Assembly (NCBI RefSeq): GCF_001705035.1 | Contig: NZ_MCIG01000030.1 | Coordinates: 1 to 33,620, forward strand | Direction of reading: 5' to 3' | DNA length: 33,620 nucleotides | Source of the DNA: Curtobacterium sp. UCD-KPL2560 | GTDB lineage: Bacteria > Actinomycetota > Actinomycetes > Actinomycetales > Microbacteriaceae | In this document: in pieces, positions 23,693 through 31,169 of the stretch | Position numbering within the stretch: the stretch's first letter is position 1 | Layout of the letters: the number at the start of each line of letters is the position of its first letter | Made by a program: the position numbers and the translations under genes | Notes under the pieces: model-generated | The model's database searches: none | What the model was told of the DNA's origin: nothing | Seen by the model: the letters and a program-made list of their open reading frames with translations, nothing else

Positions 23693-24628
23693 ATGAGGCC
23701 GACGACCGCCAACCCGACGAGGACCAGACCGGTGACCCGCACGCCCGAACGCAACGCGCCCGAGTCGCGTGGACCGAGTGTCTCGCGACGGCTGCGGTGG
23801 GGGCTGTTGGCGGGTCTCGGGTTCGTCATCGTGCCTCTCGTCTACGCGGCCGCGGTGCTGACGTCGACGGGGCAGCGGGTCGAGGACGCCGCACTGGGCG
23901 GTGTCCGGGAGTCCGACCTCTTCGGGTCGGACACTGCGCTCAACGTCATCTCGGTGCCGGTCATCCTGTTGCTGGTGGTCGTGATCGCCGCCGTCGCGTT
24001 CGCACGACGACGGCTCGCGGTGGGGCTGGGAGCCGGTGTCGTGGTGCTCGCATCGGCGGCGACGTCGACGCTCGTGAAGCGTATCGCCGAGCGCCCTGAG
24101 ATCGCCCAGTCGACGACGCCGAACTCCTTCCCGTCGGGGCACGCGACGATCGCCCTGGCCGCGCTGTTCGCCGTCCTGCTCGTCACCCCGCGGCGCTTCC
24201 GGGCCGTCGTCACGCTCGTCGGTGCGGCCTACGCGGTGTTCGTCGCGAACCAGACCGTCGTCTACGGGTGGCACCGGGTGAGCGACATCGTGGGGGCGTG
24301 CGGCATCGCCCTGTTCTGGCTCGGCGTGGTCCGGCTCGTCGGGCCGCGGGTCGACCGCGGTGAGCGGGGCGACCGCGACGGCGACCGCGGACCGCGGCGC
24401 ATCGTCACCGTCGTGCTGCTCGGCGCGACCGGGGTGACGTTCCTGGTCGGTGTCGTGGCGCTCGTCGTCGGGCTGACCGGCGGCTCCGACGGCCACGACG
24501 CGATCCTGGTCGCGGGCCGGATGGCCTCGAGCGCGAGCGTCCTCGCCGTCGTGGCGGTGGTCTGGCTCGCCGACGGCCAGCACCACGTGACGCGCTCGGA
24601 CGTGAGCGCACCGCCCGCGCGGGCCTGA
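23693..24628 (+). CDS. PAP2-family phosphatase with altered catalytic motifs
   Basis: This 311-residue membrane phosphatase resembles lipid phosphate or undecaprenyl-PP phosphatases. The central motif NSFPSGHAT (144-152) with His150 is intact, and His194/Asp198 (WHRVSD) match the third motif. The first motif reads KRIAERPEI (Lys129), with the usual final RP replaced by EI, and the Ser-Arg normally six residues before the third-motif His is Gln-Thr here. About six hydrophobic helices are visible. The ATG at 23693 has GAGGA 11 nt upstream. The C-terminal codons merge into a 32-bp tandem array, so its end is probably variable. Confidence 0.85.
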   Translation: MRPTTANPTRTRPVTRTPERNAPESRGPSVSRRLRWGLLAGLGFVIVPLVYAAAVLTSTGQRVEDAALGGVRESDLFGSDTALNVISVPVILLLVVVIAAVAFARRRLAVGLGAGVVVLASAATSTLVKRIAERPEIAQSTTPNSFPSGHATIALAALFAVLLVTPRRFRAVVTLVGAAYAVFVANQTVVYGWHRVSDIVGACGIALFWLGVVRLVGPRVDRGERGDRDGDRGPRRIVTVVLLGATGVTFLVGVVALVVGLTGGSDGHDAILVAGRMASSASVLAVVAVVWLADGQHHVTRSDVSAPPARA

Positions 24629-24754
24629 CGCGCCCGAGCGCACCGCTCGCACGGGCCTGACGCGCTCGAGCCCACCGCTCGCACGGGCCTGACGCAGTCG
24701 AGCCCACCGCCCGAACGGGCCCGACGTGCGCCCGAGCCCACCGCCCGCCCGCTC
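24626..24754. repeat. 32-bp tandem repeat, about 4 copies
   Basis: Units start at 24626, 24658, 24690 and 24722. Each has GAGC then CACCGC then CGGGCC. The first copy begins on the TGA of the PAP2 gene, and the 3' coding end itself (about 24590-24625) is a looser copy. The array therefore seems to have grown from the gene's 3' end. No spacers are present. Confidence 0.85.
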
Positions 24755-24794
24755 GGACCCCGCACCAGGCTGGCGGGAATGCCCCGCCCTGCGC

Positions 24795-24830
24795 TACGTT
24801 GTACCCACCAAGTCGATGCAAACGTATCGA
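24795..24830 (+). promoter_or_regulatory. Promoter/operator region of the luciferase-like monooxygenase
   Basis: A -10-like TACGTT (24795-24800) is followed by an inverted repeat, TCGATGC-AAAC-GTATCGA (24813-24830, 6 of 7 pairs), placed just after the expected start point. It looks like a repressor site, with an unknown regulator. No clear -35 box is visible. Confidence 0.45.
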
Positions 24831-24887
24831 CCGGCGCCCCTCGCGAGGACGAGCCCGGCGCACCCAGCAAGCCAGGAGGCGAGCACC

Positions 24888-26027
24888 ATGCAGTTCGGGA
24901 TCTTCACCGTCAGCGACGTCACGACGGACCCCACGACCGGCCGGACGCCGGATGACACCCAGCGCGTCCGCGACATCCTGACGATCGCCGAGCACGCCGA
25001 CCAGGCCGGCCTCGACGTCTTCGCCACGGGTGAGCACCACAACCCGCCGTTCGTGGCCTCGAGCCCGACGACGATGCTCGGGTACCTCGCCGGCCGGACG
25101 AAGCACATCACCCTGTCGACGAGCACGACGCTCATCACCACGAACGACCCGGTGCGCATCGCCGAGGAGTACGCGATGCTCCAGGTCATCTCGGACGGCC
25201 GCATGGACCTCATGATGGGCCGCGGCAACACCGGCCCGGTCTACCCGTGGTTCGGTCAGGACATCCGCCAGGGCGTCAACCTGGCGATCGAGAACTACGC
25301 GCTGGTCCGCCAGCTCTGGGAGAACGACGTCGTCGACTGGCAGGGGAAGTTCCGCACCCCGCTGCAGGGCTTCACGTCGACCCCGCGTCCGCTCGACGGC
25401 GTCCCGCCCTTCGTCTGGCACGGCTCGATCCGCACGCCCGAGATCGCCGAGCAGGCCGCCTACTACGGAGACGGCTTCCTGCACAACAACATCTTCTGGC
25501 CCATCCAGCACACCGAACAGATGGTGGGGCTGTACCGGCAGCGCTTCGAGCACTACGGGCACGGCACCGCCGACCAGGCGATCGTCGGGCTCGGCGGGCA
25601 GTTCTTCGCGCGGAAGAACTCGCAGGACGCGTGGGACGAGTTCCGCCCGTACTTCGACAACGCCCCGGTCTACGGCCACGGCCCCTCGATGGAGGACTTC
25701 ACCGCCCAGACCCCGCTCACCGTCGGCTCGCCGCAGCAGGTCATCGACCGGTACGCCGCGATGAAGGACCACGTCGGCCACTACCAGCGCCAGCTGTTCC
25801 TGGTCGACCACGCGGGGCTGCCGCTCAAGACGGTGCTCGAGCAGATCGACATCCTGGCCGAGGACATCGTCCCGGAGCTCCGCCGGATCAACGAGGAGGG
25901 CCGCCCGGCCCACGTGCCGTCCGACCCGCCGAGCCACGCCCAGCGCGTCGCCGCGGCCCGCGAAGCGGGCACGGCCGGCAGCGACCACGTCGCCGCCGTC
26001 GACGAGTTCACGGGCGCGTCCGTCTGA
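24888..26027 (+). CDS. LLM-class flavin-dependent oxidoreductase
   Basis: This 379-residue luciferase-like monooxygenase has a TIM-barrel fold and uses reduced FMN/F420-type flavin from a partner. Family features are the start MQFGIFTVSDV, the segment DVFATGEHHNPPFVASSP, the barrel strand ITLSTSTTLITTNDPVRIAEEYAML and the flavin-phosphate region MDLMMGRGNTGPVYPWFG. The substrate is not predictable. The ATG at 24888 follows AGGAGG. An inverted repeat near the predicted promoter suggests specific repression. It is monocistronic, ending in a long-stem terminator at 26055. Confidence 0.9.
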   Translation: MQFGIFTVSDVTTDPTTGRTPDDTQRVRDILTIAEHADQAGLDVFATGEHHNPPFVASSPTTMLGYLAGRTKHITLSTSTTLITTNDPVRIAEEYAMLQVISDGRMDLMMGRGNTGPVYPWFGQDIRQGVNLAIENYALVRQLWENDVVDWQGKFRTPLQGFTSTPRPLDGVPPFVWHGSIRTPEIAEQAAYYGDGFLHNNIFWPIQHTEQMVGLYRQRFEHYGHGTADQAIVGLGGQFFARKNSQDAWDEFRPYFDNAPVYGHGPSMEDFTAQTPLTVGSPQQVIDRYAAMKDHVGHYQRQLFLVDHAGLPLKTVLEQIDILAEDIVPELRRINEEGRPAHVPSDPPSHAQRVAAAREAGTAGSDHVAAVDEFTGASV

Positions 26028-26054
26028 CCGCTCGCGTGACCGCGTGACCGCGTA

Positions 26055-26100
26055 ACGGACGGGAGGCACGGTGCCAGCAGGCACCGTGCCTCCCGTCCGT
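26055..26100. terminator. Long-stem terminator, dispersed family copy 2
   Basis: A perfect 21-bp stem (26055-26075 with 26080-26100) has an AGCA loop, 27 bp after the monooxygenase stop. The arm core is GGACGGGAGGCACGGTGCC, one base different from copy 1, and the change is compensated in the other arm. Confidence 0.8.
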
Positions 26101-26118
26101 CACGGGTCGCGCCCACTC

Positions 26119-26202
26119 GCGGAAGCGACCGATCAGCGCGGAAGCGACAGATCGTCAAGTCGGCGCGGAAACGACAGGTCGGCGCGGAAGCGACAGATCA
26201 GC
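26119..26202. repeat. 19-bp tandem repeat, 4 copies with one 8-bp insert
   Basis: Units starting GCGGAA occur at 26119, 26138, 26165 and 26184; an 8-bp insert separates the second and third. The last copy covers the stop codon of the SMR gene on the minus strand, so the array supplies its C-terminal residues. Confidence 0.75.
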
Positions 26203-26572
26203 GCGGATCGTCGGCGTGGATCCGTCGCGCTCGCGAGGATCCCCGCTGCGCGGGGCGGGCCGGCACGAGCTTCAGACCGACCACGCAGCCGACGATCCCG
26301 GCGATGAAGAGCAGTCGCAGGACCGTGACGGGTTCGGCGCCCGTCGCCATGCCCCAGAGCACGGTGAGGGCCGCGCCGGTGCCGGTCCAGACGGCGTAGG
26401 CGGTGCTGATCGGGATGTGCTTCACGACGGAGCCGAACGCCACCAGGCTGACGACGATCGTGACCGCGAACACCGCCGTCGGACCAGGCTCCGTGAAGCC
26501 GTCGCTCCGACCGAGCGCGGTCGCCCACACGGTCTCGAGGGCGGCGCTGACGAACAACACGAGCCACGCCAC
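26198..26572 (-). CDS. SMR-family efflux protein, second subunit (SugE/Gdx-like)
   Basis: This 124-residue four-helix small multidrug resistance protein has the essential Glu13 of helix 1 (SAALETVWATALG), WTGTGAAL after helix 2 and the ISTAYAVW signature of the SugE/Gdx branch. It would export guanidinium or quaternary ammonium ions against protons, as a heterodimer with the preceding SMR protein. The GTG start lies 1 nt after that gene's stop. The C-terminus extends about 20 hydrophilic residues beyond the usual end, encoded by repeat sequence. Confidence 0.88.
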   Translation of the reverse strand: MAWLVLFVSAALETVWATALGRSDGFTEPGPTAVFAVTIVVSLVAFGSVVKHIPISTAYAVWTGTGAALTVLWGMATGAEPVTVLRLLFIAGIVGCVVGLKLVPARPAQRGSSRARRIHADDPR

Positions 26573-26573
26573 G

Positions 26574-26888
26574 TCAGCTCACCACCTTGAGGCCGACGAC
26601 GCACGCGACGAGGCCGAGCACGAGCGCGACGCGTGCGAACGACGCGGCCTCCCGTCGGCGGAGGATCGCCACGACGACCGTGAGCGACGCCCCGATCCCG
26701 ACCCATACGGCGTACGCGGTGCCGACCGGGATGGCCTTCATCGCGAACGCCAGTCCGACCATGCTCAGTGCCATGCCCGCGACGAAGACGACCGTCGGGA
26801 CAACCTTCTTGAAGCCGTTCGACGCGCCCAGAGCGGTGGCCCACACCGCCTCGAGCACGCCGGACAGCACCAGGACGACCCATGCCAT
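26574..26888 (-). CDS. SMR-family efflux protein, first subunit (SugE/Gdx-like)
   Basis: This 104-residue four-helix exporter has Glu13 in SGVLEAVWATALG and the segment MKAIPVGTAYAVWVGIGA, which closely follows the SugE/Gdx pattern (LPVGTAYAVWTGIG) rather than EmrE. It is paired with a second SMR gene and probably forms an asymmetric heterodimer, as in YkkCD-like pairs. The ATG at 26888 follows GGGAG. It is divergent from a TetR gene with two operators between them. No guanidine riboswitch is seen upstream, so control seems to be by TetR. Confidence 0.9.
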   Translation of the reverse strand: MAWVVLVLSGVLEAVWATALGASNGFKKVVPTVVFVAGMALSMVGLAFAMKAIPVGTAYAVWVGIGASLTVVVAILRRREAASFARVALVLGLVACVVGLKVVS

Positions 26889-26931
26889 CGTGCACTCCCT
26901 TCGTTCCGACCGGTTCGTTCCCGCCGGTGAG

Positions 26932-26947
26932 TCGCACGAGTGTGCGA
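26932..26947. promoter_or_regulatory. TetR operator 1
   Basis: TCGCACGAGTGTGCGA is a palindrome whose arms extend to 9 bp each (26929-26950, GAGTCGCAC with GTGCGACTC). It lies just downstream of a possible SMR start point (minus-strand -10 TACCGT at 26966-26961). Confidence 0.7.
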
Positions 26948-26973
26948 CTCCTGCTCGGCGACGGTAGCACGAC

Positions 26974-26989
26974 TCGTACGACCGTGCGA
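26974..26989. promoter_or_regulatory. TetR operator 2
   Basis: TCGTACGACCGTGCGA matches operator 1 at 13 of 16 positions. It fills the spacer just before TATGGT (26991-26996), the likely -10 box of the tetR gene. The two operator centres are 42 bp apart, four helical turns. Confidence 0.7.
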
Positions 26990-26999
26990 GTATGGTCCG

Positions 27000-27578
27000 G
27001 TGACCACCCGCGAGGACCTCGAGCAACGCCGACTCGACGTGTCGGACGCCGCCTGCCGTGTGCTCGCGCGGGACGGCCTCGGGGCCCTCAGCGTCCGGGG
27101 CGTCGCCGCCGAGGCCGGCCTGCCGCCGAGCACCGTCCGCTACGTGTTCCCGACCCAGGCGGCGATGCGCGAGCACGCGATCACCCTGGTGTTCGACCGC
27201 ACCCGGGAGCGTGTCGACGCGATCCCGGCCGGGCTGCCCGACGACGAGACCGCGCGGCGGATCCTCGTCGAGCTGCTGCCGCTCGACGTCGAGCGCGTGG
27301 TCGAGCTCGACGTCTACCTGGCGCTCGGGAACGCCGCGCTGACCGACGCCGAGCTCCGGCCGGCCCTCGACCGCGTGGTCGCCGAGATGCGCGGGTGGTG
27401 CGACCGCATCGTCGCGCTGGTCGGTGTGCCCGACGAGCAGCGCCTCGACGAGGCCTGCCGACTGCACGCCCTGGTCGACGGTCTCGCGGTGCACGTCACG
27501 CGGCTCGCCCCGGGGGAGTCGGGCGAGTGGGCGATCGAGCTGCTCGACCGGCACCTGGCGGGGCTGCCGACGGGCTGA
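27000..27578 (+). CDS. TetR-family transcriptional regulator
   Basis: This 192-residue repressor has an N-terminal HTH (about 8-55; LGALSVRGVAAEAGLPPSTVRYVF) and a helical ligand-binding domain. It is divergent from the SMR exporter pair, and two matched palindromes lie in between, so it probably represses both the exporter and itself until a cation ligand binds. I favour the GTG at 27000, where the domain begins. The ATG at 26940 would run through both operators. TATGGT lies only 3 nt before the GTG, so the start may be leaderless. Confidence 0.88.
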   Translation: MTTREDLEQRRLDVSDAACRVLARDGLGALSVRGVAAEAGLPPSTVRYVFPTQAAMREHAITLVFDRTRERVDAIPAGLPDDETARRILVELLPLDVERVVELDVYLALGNAALTDAELRPALDRVVAEMRGWCDRIVALVGVPDEQRLDEACRLHALVDGLAVHVTRLAPGESGEWAIELLDRHLAGLPTG

Positions 27579-27624
27579 CGCCGGGGTCGGTCGCCGCGAG
27601 CACCGCACCCGCCGACGCCGGCCG

Positions 27625-27688
27625 CGCGGCCGGTGCCCGTGGTCTGCCGCGGCCGGTGCCCGTCCGCCGCGGCGGGTGCCCGTCGTCC
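27625..27688. repeat. About 20-bp tandem repeat, 3 copies
   Basis: Three loose units containing GGCCGGTGCCCGT or GGCGGGTGCCCGT occupy the gap between tetR and the permease gene. Units are 20 to 23 bp, with variable ends. Confidence 0.55.
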
Positions 27689-27722
27689 GCGCGGCTCACG
27701 GGACCGTGCCCCCGCGCTCGCC

Positions 27723-27728
27723 TATCCT
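27723..27728 (+). promoter_or_regulatory. -10 box of a leaderless promoter before the permease operon
   Basis: TATCCT lies 6 nt before the GTG at 27735, which has no ribosome site. No Zur-like palindrome is nearby. Confidence 0.5.
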
Positions 27729-27734
27729 GTCCGG

Positions 27735-28748
27735 GTGACGAGCGCCCCCACTCGCCCCACCCCGACCCGCACGCTCACCGGCCCCGGCCTGGTGCTGCTC
27801 GCCGTCGTGGTGCTGCTCGGCGTGCGCGCGTTCTCGCCGAGCGTCGGGAGCACCGGACTGCCGGACGTCGTGCAGGACTTCCTGACCCTGGCGATCAGCG
27901 TCGTCGTCGAGTCGCTCCCGTTCGTGGTGCTCGGCATCGTGCTGTCGATCGTCGTCGAGGTGTGGGTGCCGGTCGGCGTCCTCGAACGGCTGCTGCCCGA
28001 GCGACCGATGCCACGGCGTGCGGTGATCTCGCTCATCGGCATGCTCTTCCCGGTCTGCGAGTGCGGGAACGTCCCGCTCGCCCGCGGACTGATGCTGCGC
28101 GGCTTCACCCCGGCCGAGGCGGTCACGTTCCTGGTCGCCGCGCCGATCCTCAACCCGCTCGTCATCATCAGCACGGCGCAGGCCTTCGGGTGGTCCGGCT
28201 GGATCCTGGTCGTGCGCATCGTCGGCGGCTTCGTCCTCGCGAACCTGGTCGGCTGGATCGTCGCCGCGCACCGCCGCCCCGCGGACCTGCTGCTGCCCGC
28301 GTTCGAGGCCCGGTGCCGTGCCGCCGTCGGGGCTCCGCGCTCCCGGAACCGCTGGCGCGAGAGCGCGGCCCAGTTCGGTGGCGAGACCGCGACGATGATG
28401 CCCGCGCTGTTCGTCGGCGCCGGGCTCGCCGCGGCGATCCAGGTCGCGGTGCCCCGGTCCACGCTCGTGTCGATCGGCGCGAACCCGGTGCTGTCCGTCG
28501 CCGCGATGATGCTGCTCGCGATGACCGTGTCGCTGTGCTCGAACGTCGACGCCTTCTTCGCGCTGTCCTTCGCCTCGACGTTCCTGCCGGGGTCGATCAC
28601 GGCCTTCCTGCTCATCGGGCCGATCATCGACGTCAAGATGATCGCCCTGCTCCGGACGACGTTCCGCGCACGCTTCCTGGTGCTGCTCGCCGTCGTCTGC
28701 GTCCTGTTCACGGCTGCCGTCGGGTTGGTGATGAATGTCCTCGTCTGA
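27735..28748 (+). CDS. COG0701 permease (YraQ/ArsP-like, DUF318)
   Basis: This 337-residue permease has eight or so hydrophobic helices in two halves. It carries the conserved FPVCECGNVPLARGLMLRG loop (Cys108, Cys110), the AAPILNPLVI segment and a repeat-related SLCSNVDAFFALSF motif in the second half. Relatives export methylarsenite (ArsP) or act with YcgQ-like partners on unknown substrates. The following TIGR03943-type gene overlaps by 14 nt, which favours the second class. The GTG start is assigned from the leaderless promoter. The substrate is unknown; a metal or thiol-reactive species is suggested by the cysteines. Confidence 0.87.
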   Translation: MTSAPTRPTPTRTLTGPGLVLLAVVVLLGVRAFSPSVGSTGLPDVVQDFLTLAISVVVESLPFVVLGIVLSIVVEVWVPVGVLERLLPERPMPRRAVISLIGMLFPVCECGNVPLARGLMLRGFTPAEAVTFLVAAPILNPLVIISTAQAFGWSGWILVVRIVGGFVLANLVGWIVAAHRRPADLLLPAFEARCRAAVGAPRSRNRWRESAAQFGGETATMMPALFVGAGLAAAIQVAVPRSTLVSIGANPVLSVAAMMLLAMTVSLCSNVDAFFALSFASTFLPGSITAFLLIGPIIDVKMIALLRTTFRARFLVLLAVVCVLFTAAVGLVMNVLV

Positions 28749-29649
28749 CAAGGCCCCGGCGTACCTGGGGCTCGGGTCCGTGCTCGCGGTCTCGGTGTGC
28801 ACGCTCTGGCTCGCGGCGGTCGGGCACCTCGACCTGTACATCAACCCCCGCTACGACCTGTTCACCGTCGTGCTCGCGATCGTGGCCGTCCCCGCGTCGG
28901 CCGCCGGGCTGGTCGTCGTGGCGCGGGGGCACGGGCACAGCCACGGCGACGACGAGGACGGGCACGGCCGCACCCACGAGCCCGACCACGAGCACGGCGA
29001 CGGCGGTCATCCCCACGAGTCCGACCACGAGCACGGCGACAGCGCGCAGGCCCGCGGCCACCGCGCGCCGGCGCGCAGCCGAGCGAGCGCCCGCCGTGCG
29101 ACCCGCACCGTGCTCGGCGCCGCCGCGGCCCTCGTCACGGTCGGCATCACGGTCGCGATGCTCGTCCTGCCCCCGACGACCCTGTCCGCACGCACGGCAC
29201 AGCAGCGCAGCGTCGACAGCCCGACCCTGTCGAACGCCTCCGGGATGCAGGACGTCGCCCTGCTCGGCAGCGCCGGCGTGGACACCTCGCAGTACGGCGT
29301 GAAGGACTGGGCCGCGCTCGTCCGCCAGACCACGGACACCTCGGCGCTCGTCGGCAAATCCGTCGAGCTCACCGGCTTCGTGGTCCCCGGCCGCGGTGAC
29401 GCCTTCACCCTGACCCGCTTCGTGATCAGCTGCTGCGCCGTCGACGCCCAGCCGGTCGGACTCGGGGTCGTCACCGGCGACGGGTCCGGCGCGGGCGGGT
29501 CCGGCAGTGACGTGCCGGACTCCGGTCAGTGGGTGCGCGTGACCGGCAAGCTCGCCGCGAACCCCGACCCCTCGGCCGACGCCCGGATCGTCGTCCGCGC
29601 CGCGAAGGTGCAGGACATCGAGCAGCCCGCGGACCCGTATGAGTACTGA
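28735..29649 (+). CDS. TIGR03943/DUF1980-type partner of the COG0701 permease, with His-rich loop
   Basis: This 304-residue protein has two N-terminal helices (about 12-30, 40-62), a His/Asp/Glu-rich cytosolic-type loop (65-105, repeats of DHEHGD), a third helix (about 123-145) and a C-terminal OB-like domain with FVISCCAVDAQPVGLGV. The double Cys and the AD/VDA-P pattern match the YcgQ/TIGR03943 family, encoded next to COG0701 permeases. The loop could buffer or sense a divalent metal. It overlaps the permease gene by 14 nt and the next gene by 11 nt, indicating one coupled operon. Confidence 0.83.
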   Translation: MSSSDKAPAYLGLGSVLAVSVCTLWLAAVGHLDLYINPRYDLFTVVLAIVAVPASAAGLVVVARGHGHSHGDDEDGHGRTHEPDHEHGDGGHPHESDHEHGDSAQARGHRAPARSRASARRATRTVLGAAAALVTVGITVAMLVLPPTTLSARTAQQRSVDSPTLSNASGMQDVALLGSAGVDTSQYGVKDWAALVRQTTDTSALVGKSVELTGFVVPGRGDAFTLTRFVISCCAVDAQPVGLGVVTGDGSGAGGSGSDVPDSGQWVRVTGKLAANPDPSADARIVVRAAKVQDIEQPADPYEY

Positions 29650-31054
29650 CGTCGCCGCGGGGCCGCTCCGCCGTCGGCCCCGCGACCGGTTCCGCCGGCG
29701 GCTCGTCGCCTCGCTCACGGTCTTCGTGCTCGTCGGCGCGGTCGCGGCGGTCGTCGGCTCGCAGCAGGGACCGCGGCTGCGTGACGTGTCGTACGATCCG
29801 TCCGGCCTGGTGTCCCGTCCGGCGCAGCGGGTCATCCTCACCGCGAACCAGGCACTGCAGCGGGTCGCGGCGGACGCGGTCACGGTGACGCCGTCGGCCC
29901 CGCACACCGTGACCTCGAGCGGCAACACCATCGCCGTCGAGTTCGCCGGACCGTTGGCGTACGACCGTTCGTACGAGATCGCGGTCGACGGGGTCCGGGC
30001 ACCGGGCCAGCCCGCGACCTCGGAGCTCCGGACCACGATCCGCACGGGCAGCACCGACGTCCTCGCCCTCGTCCCCGCGACGGGCGGCGGGAAGGACCGG
30101 ATCGTCCGCCGGTCGCTCGACGCCGGCGGCGCCACGACCGTGTACCAGGCGACCGGGATCACCGAGTACGCGCGCCTCGGCCGCTCCCTCGTCGTGGTCA
30201 GCGGCACGGACGGCAGCTCGGCGGTCGACATCGTGCCGCTCGCGGGCGGGGTGCAGGACGACTCGGTCCCCGTGGAGCACCTGACGCTGCCGAGCCGCGA
30301 CGGCCGGGTGACCGCGCTGCACGTGGCCGACGACGGCGCCTCGTTCGGGTTCGAGTACGCCGACACCACGACCGGGCAGTCCCGCGACGTCGGGCTGTAC
30401 GTCGTGGACATGACGGGCACGCACCTGCCGCTCCCGGTCGGCGAGGACGGGAAGGCCCGCGCGGGTGCGACCCCGATCACGGTCGCCCAGTGGGCGTACG
30501 TGCCGCGCACCGAGAGCGCCCTCGTCCGGACCGGCTCCGACGACCTCGTGCTGATCGACGTGAGCGGCCGCGTGGAGCCGGTGCGCCTGGGGAGCGCGAC
30601 GTACCTGCACGGCTTCGTCGGCTCCGGCACCTCGGCGGTGGTCGAGACCGGGACCGGCATCGTCCGCCTCGACCTGACCGACGGGAGGCGGACGCCCCTC
30701 GTCGCCCCGGCGGCGAGCACCGACGCGGCGTACCTCGGCCGGATCGCCCAGCTCGACGACCGGACCTACGTGCGGGTGGTGGGCGACGTGCGGGCGGACG
30801 GGACCCTCGCGCAACGGATCGTGCGCGTGGAGGGGAGCCGCGCCTCCCGGCTGCCCGTGGTGGTGCCGTCGGACGCGAGCGTGACGGCGGTCTGTCCGTC
30901 GCCGAACGGTCAGTTCCTGGCGGTCACGACGCGCTCCGCGTCCGGCGACCTGGTCAGCATCGTCGACGCGACGTCCGGGGCGCTCGAGGCGAGCATCGAC
31001 GCCGGGTCGGTCGACTGGTGCGGCGCGCTCCCGTCGGGCGACGAGATCGGCTGA
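29639..31054 (+). CDS. Membrane-anchored beta-rich protein of unknown function
   Basis: I do not recognise a named family for this 471-residue protein. It has a basic N-terminus, one helix (about 22-40) that anchors it outside the membrane, an Ig-like stretch (about 75-125) and then repeated beta-strand blades of about 40 residues (RIVRRSLDAG, GRSLVVVSGTDG, ESALVRTGSDDLVLIDVSG and so on). This looks like a beta-propeller. Two Cys residues near the end may form a disulfide. It overlaps the TIGR03943-type gene by 11 nt, so it probably works with that permease system. The role is not assignable. Confidence 0.75.
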   Translation: MSTDVAAGPLRRRPRDRFRRRLVASLTVFVLVGAVAAVVGSQQGPRLRDVSYDPSGLVSRPAQRVILTANQALQRVAADAVTVTPSAPHTVTSSGNTIAVEFAGPLAYDRSYEIAVDGVRAPGQPATSELRTTIRTGSTDVLALVPATGGGKDRIVRRSLDAGGATTVYQATGITEYARLGRSLVVVSGTDGSSAVDIVPLAGGVQDDSVPVEHLTLPSRDGRVTALHVADDGASFGFEYADTTTGQSRDVGLYVVDMTGTHLPLPVGEDGKARAGATPITVAQWAYVPRTESALVRTGSDDLVLIDVSGRVEPVRLGSATYLHGFVGSGTSAVVETGTGIVRLDLTDGRRTPLVAPAASTDAAYLGRIAQLDDRTYVRVVGDVRADGTLAQRIVRVEGSRASRLPVVVPSDASVTAVCPSPNGQFLAVTTRSASGDLVSIVDATSGALEASIDAGSVDWCGALPSGDEIG

Positions 31055-31064
31055 CCGCGCCGGG

Positions 31065-31157
31065 CGACGCAACGCGGGCCGAGCAGCGCCGACGCAACGC
31101 GGGCCGAGCAGCGCCGACGCAACGCGGGCCGGGCAGCGGCGACTCGACGCGGCCCGG
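31065..31157. repeat. 25-bp tandem repeat, 3.4 copies
   Basis: Units CGACGCAACGCGGGCCGAGC... start at 31065, 31090 and 31115, with a partial fourth at 31140. The first two are identical. They fill the convergent gap between the propeller-like gene and the AraC gene. No spacers are present. Confidence 0.85.
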
Positions 31158-31169
31158 CGGGCCCGCTCG

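Noticed and set aside
26055..26202. Attachment site or insertion-sequence end
   Set aside because: The inverted repeat is a terminator of a family seen at two other genes; no transposase, integrase or target duplication is near.
26889..26999. Guanidine riboswitch before the SMR pair
   Set aside because: The space is occupied by two TetR-type palindromes and lacks the guanidine aptamer features that I would recognise.
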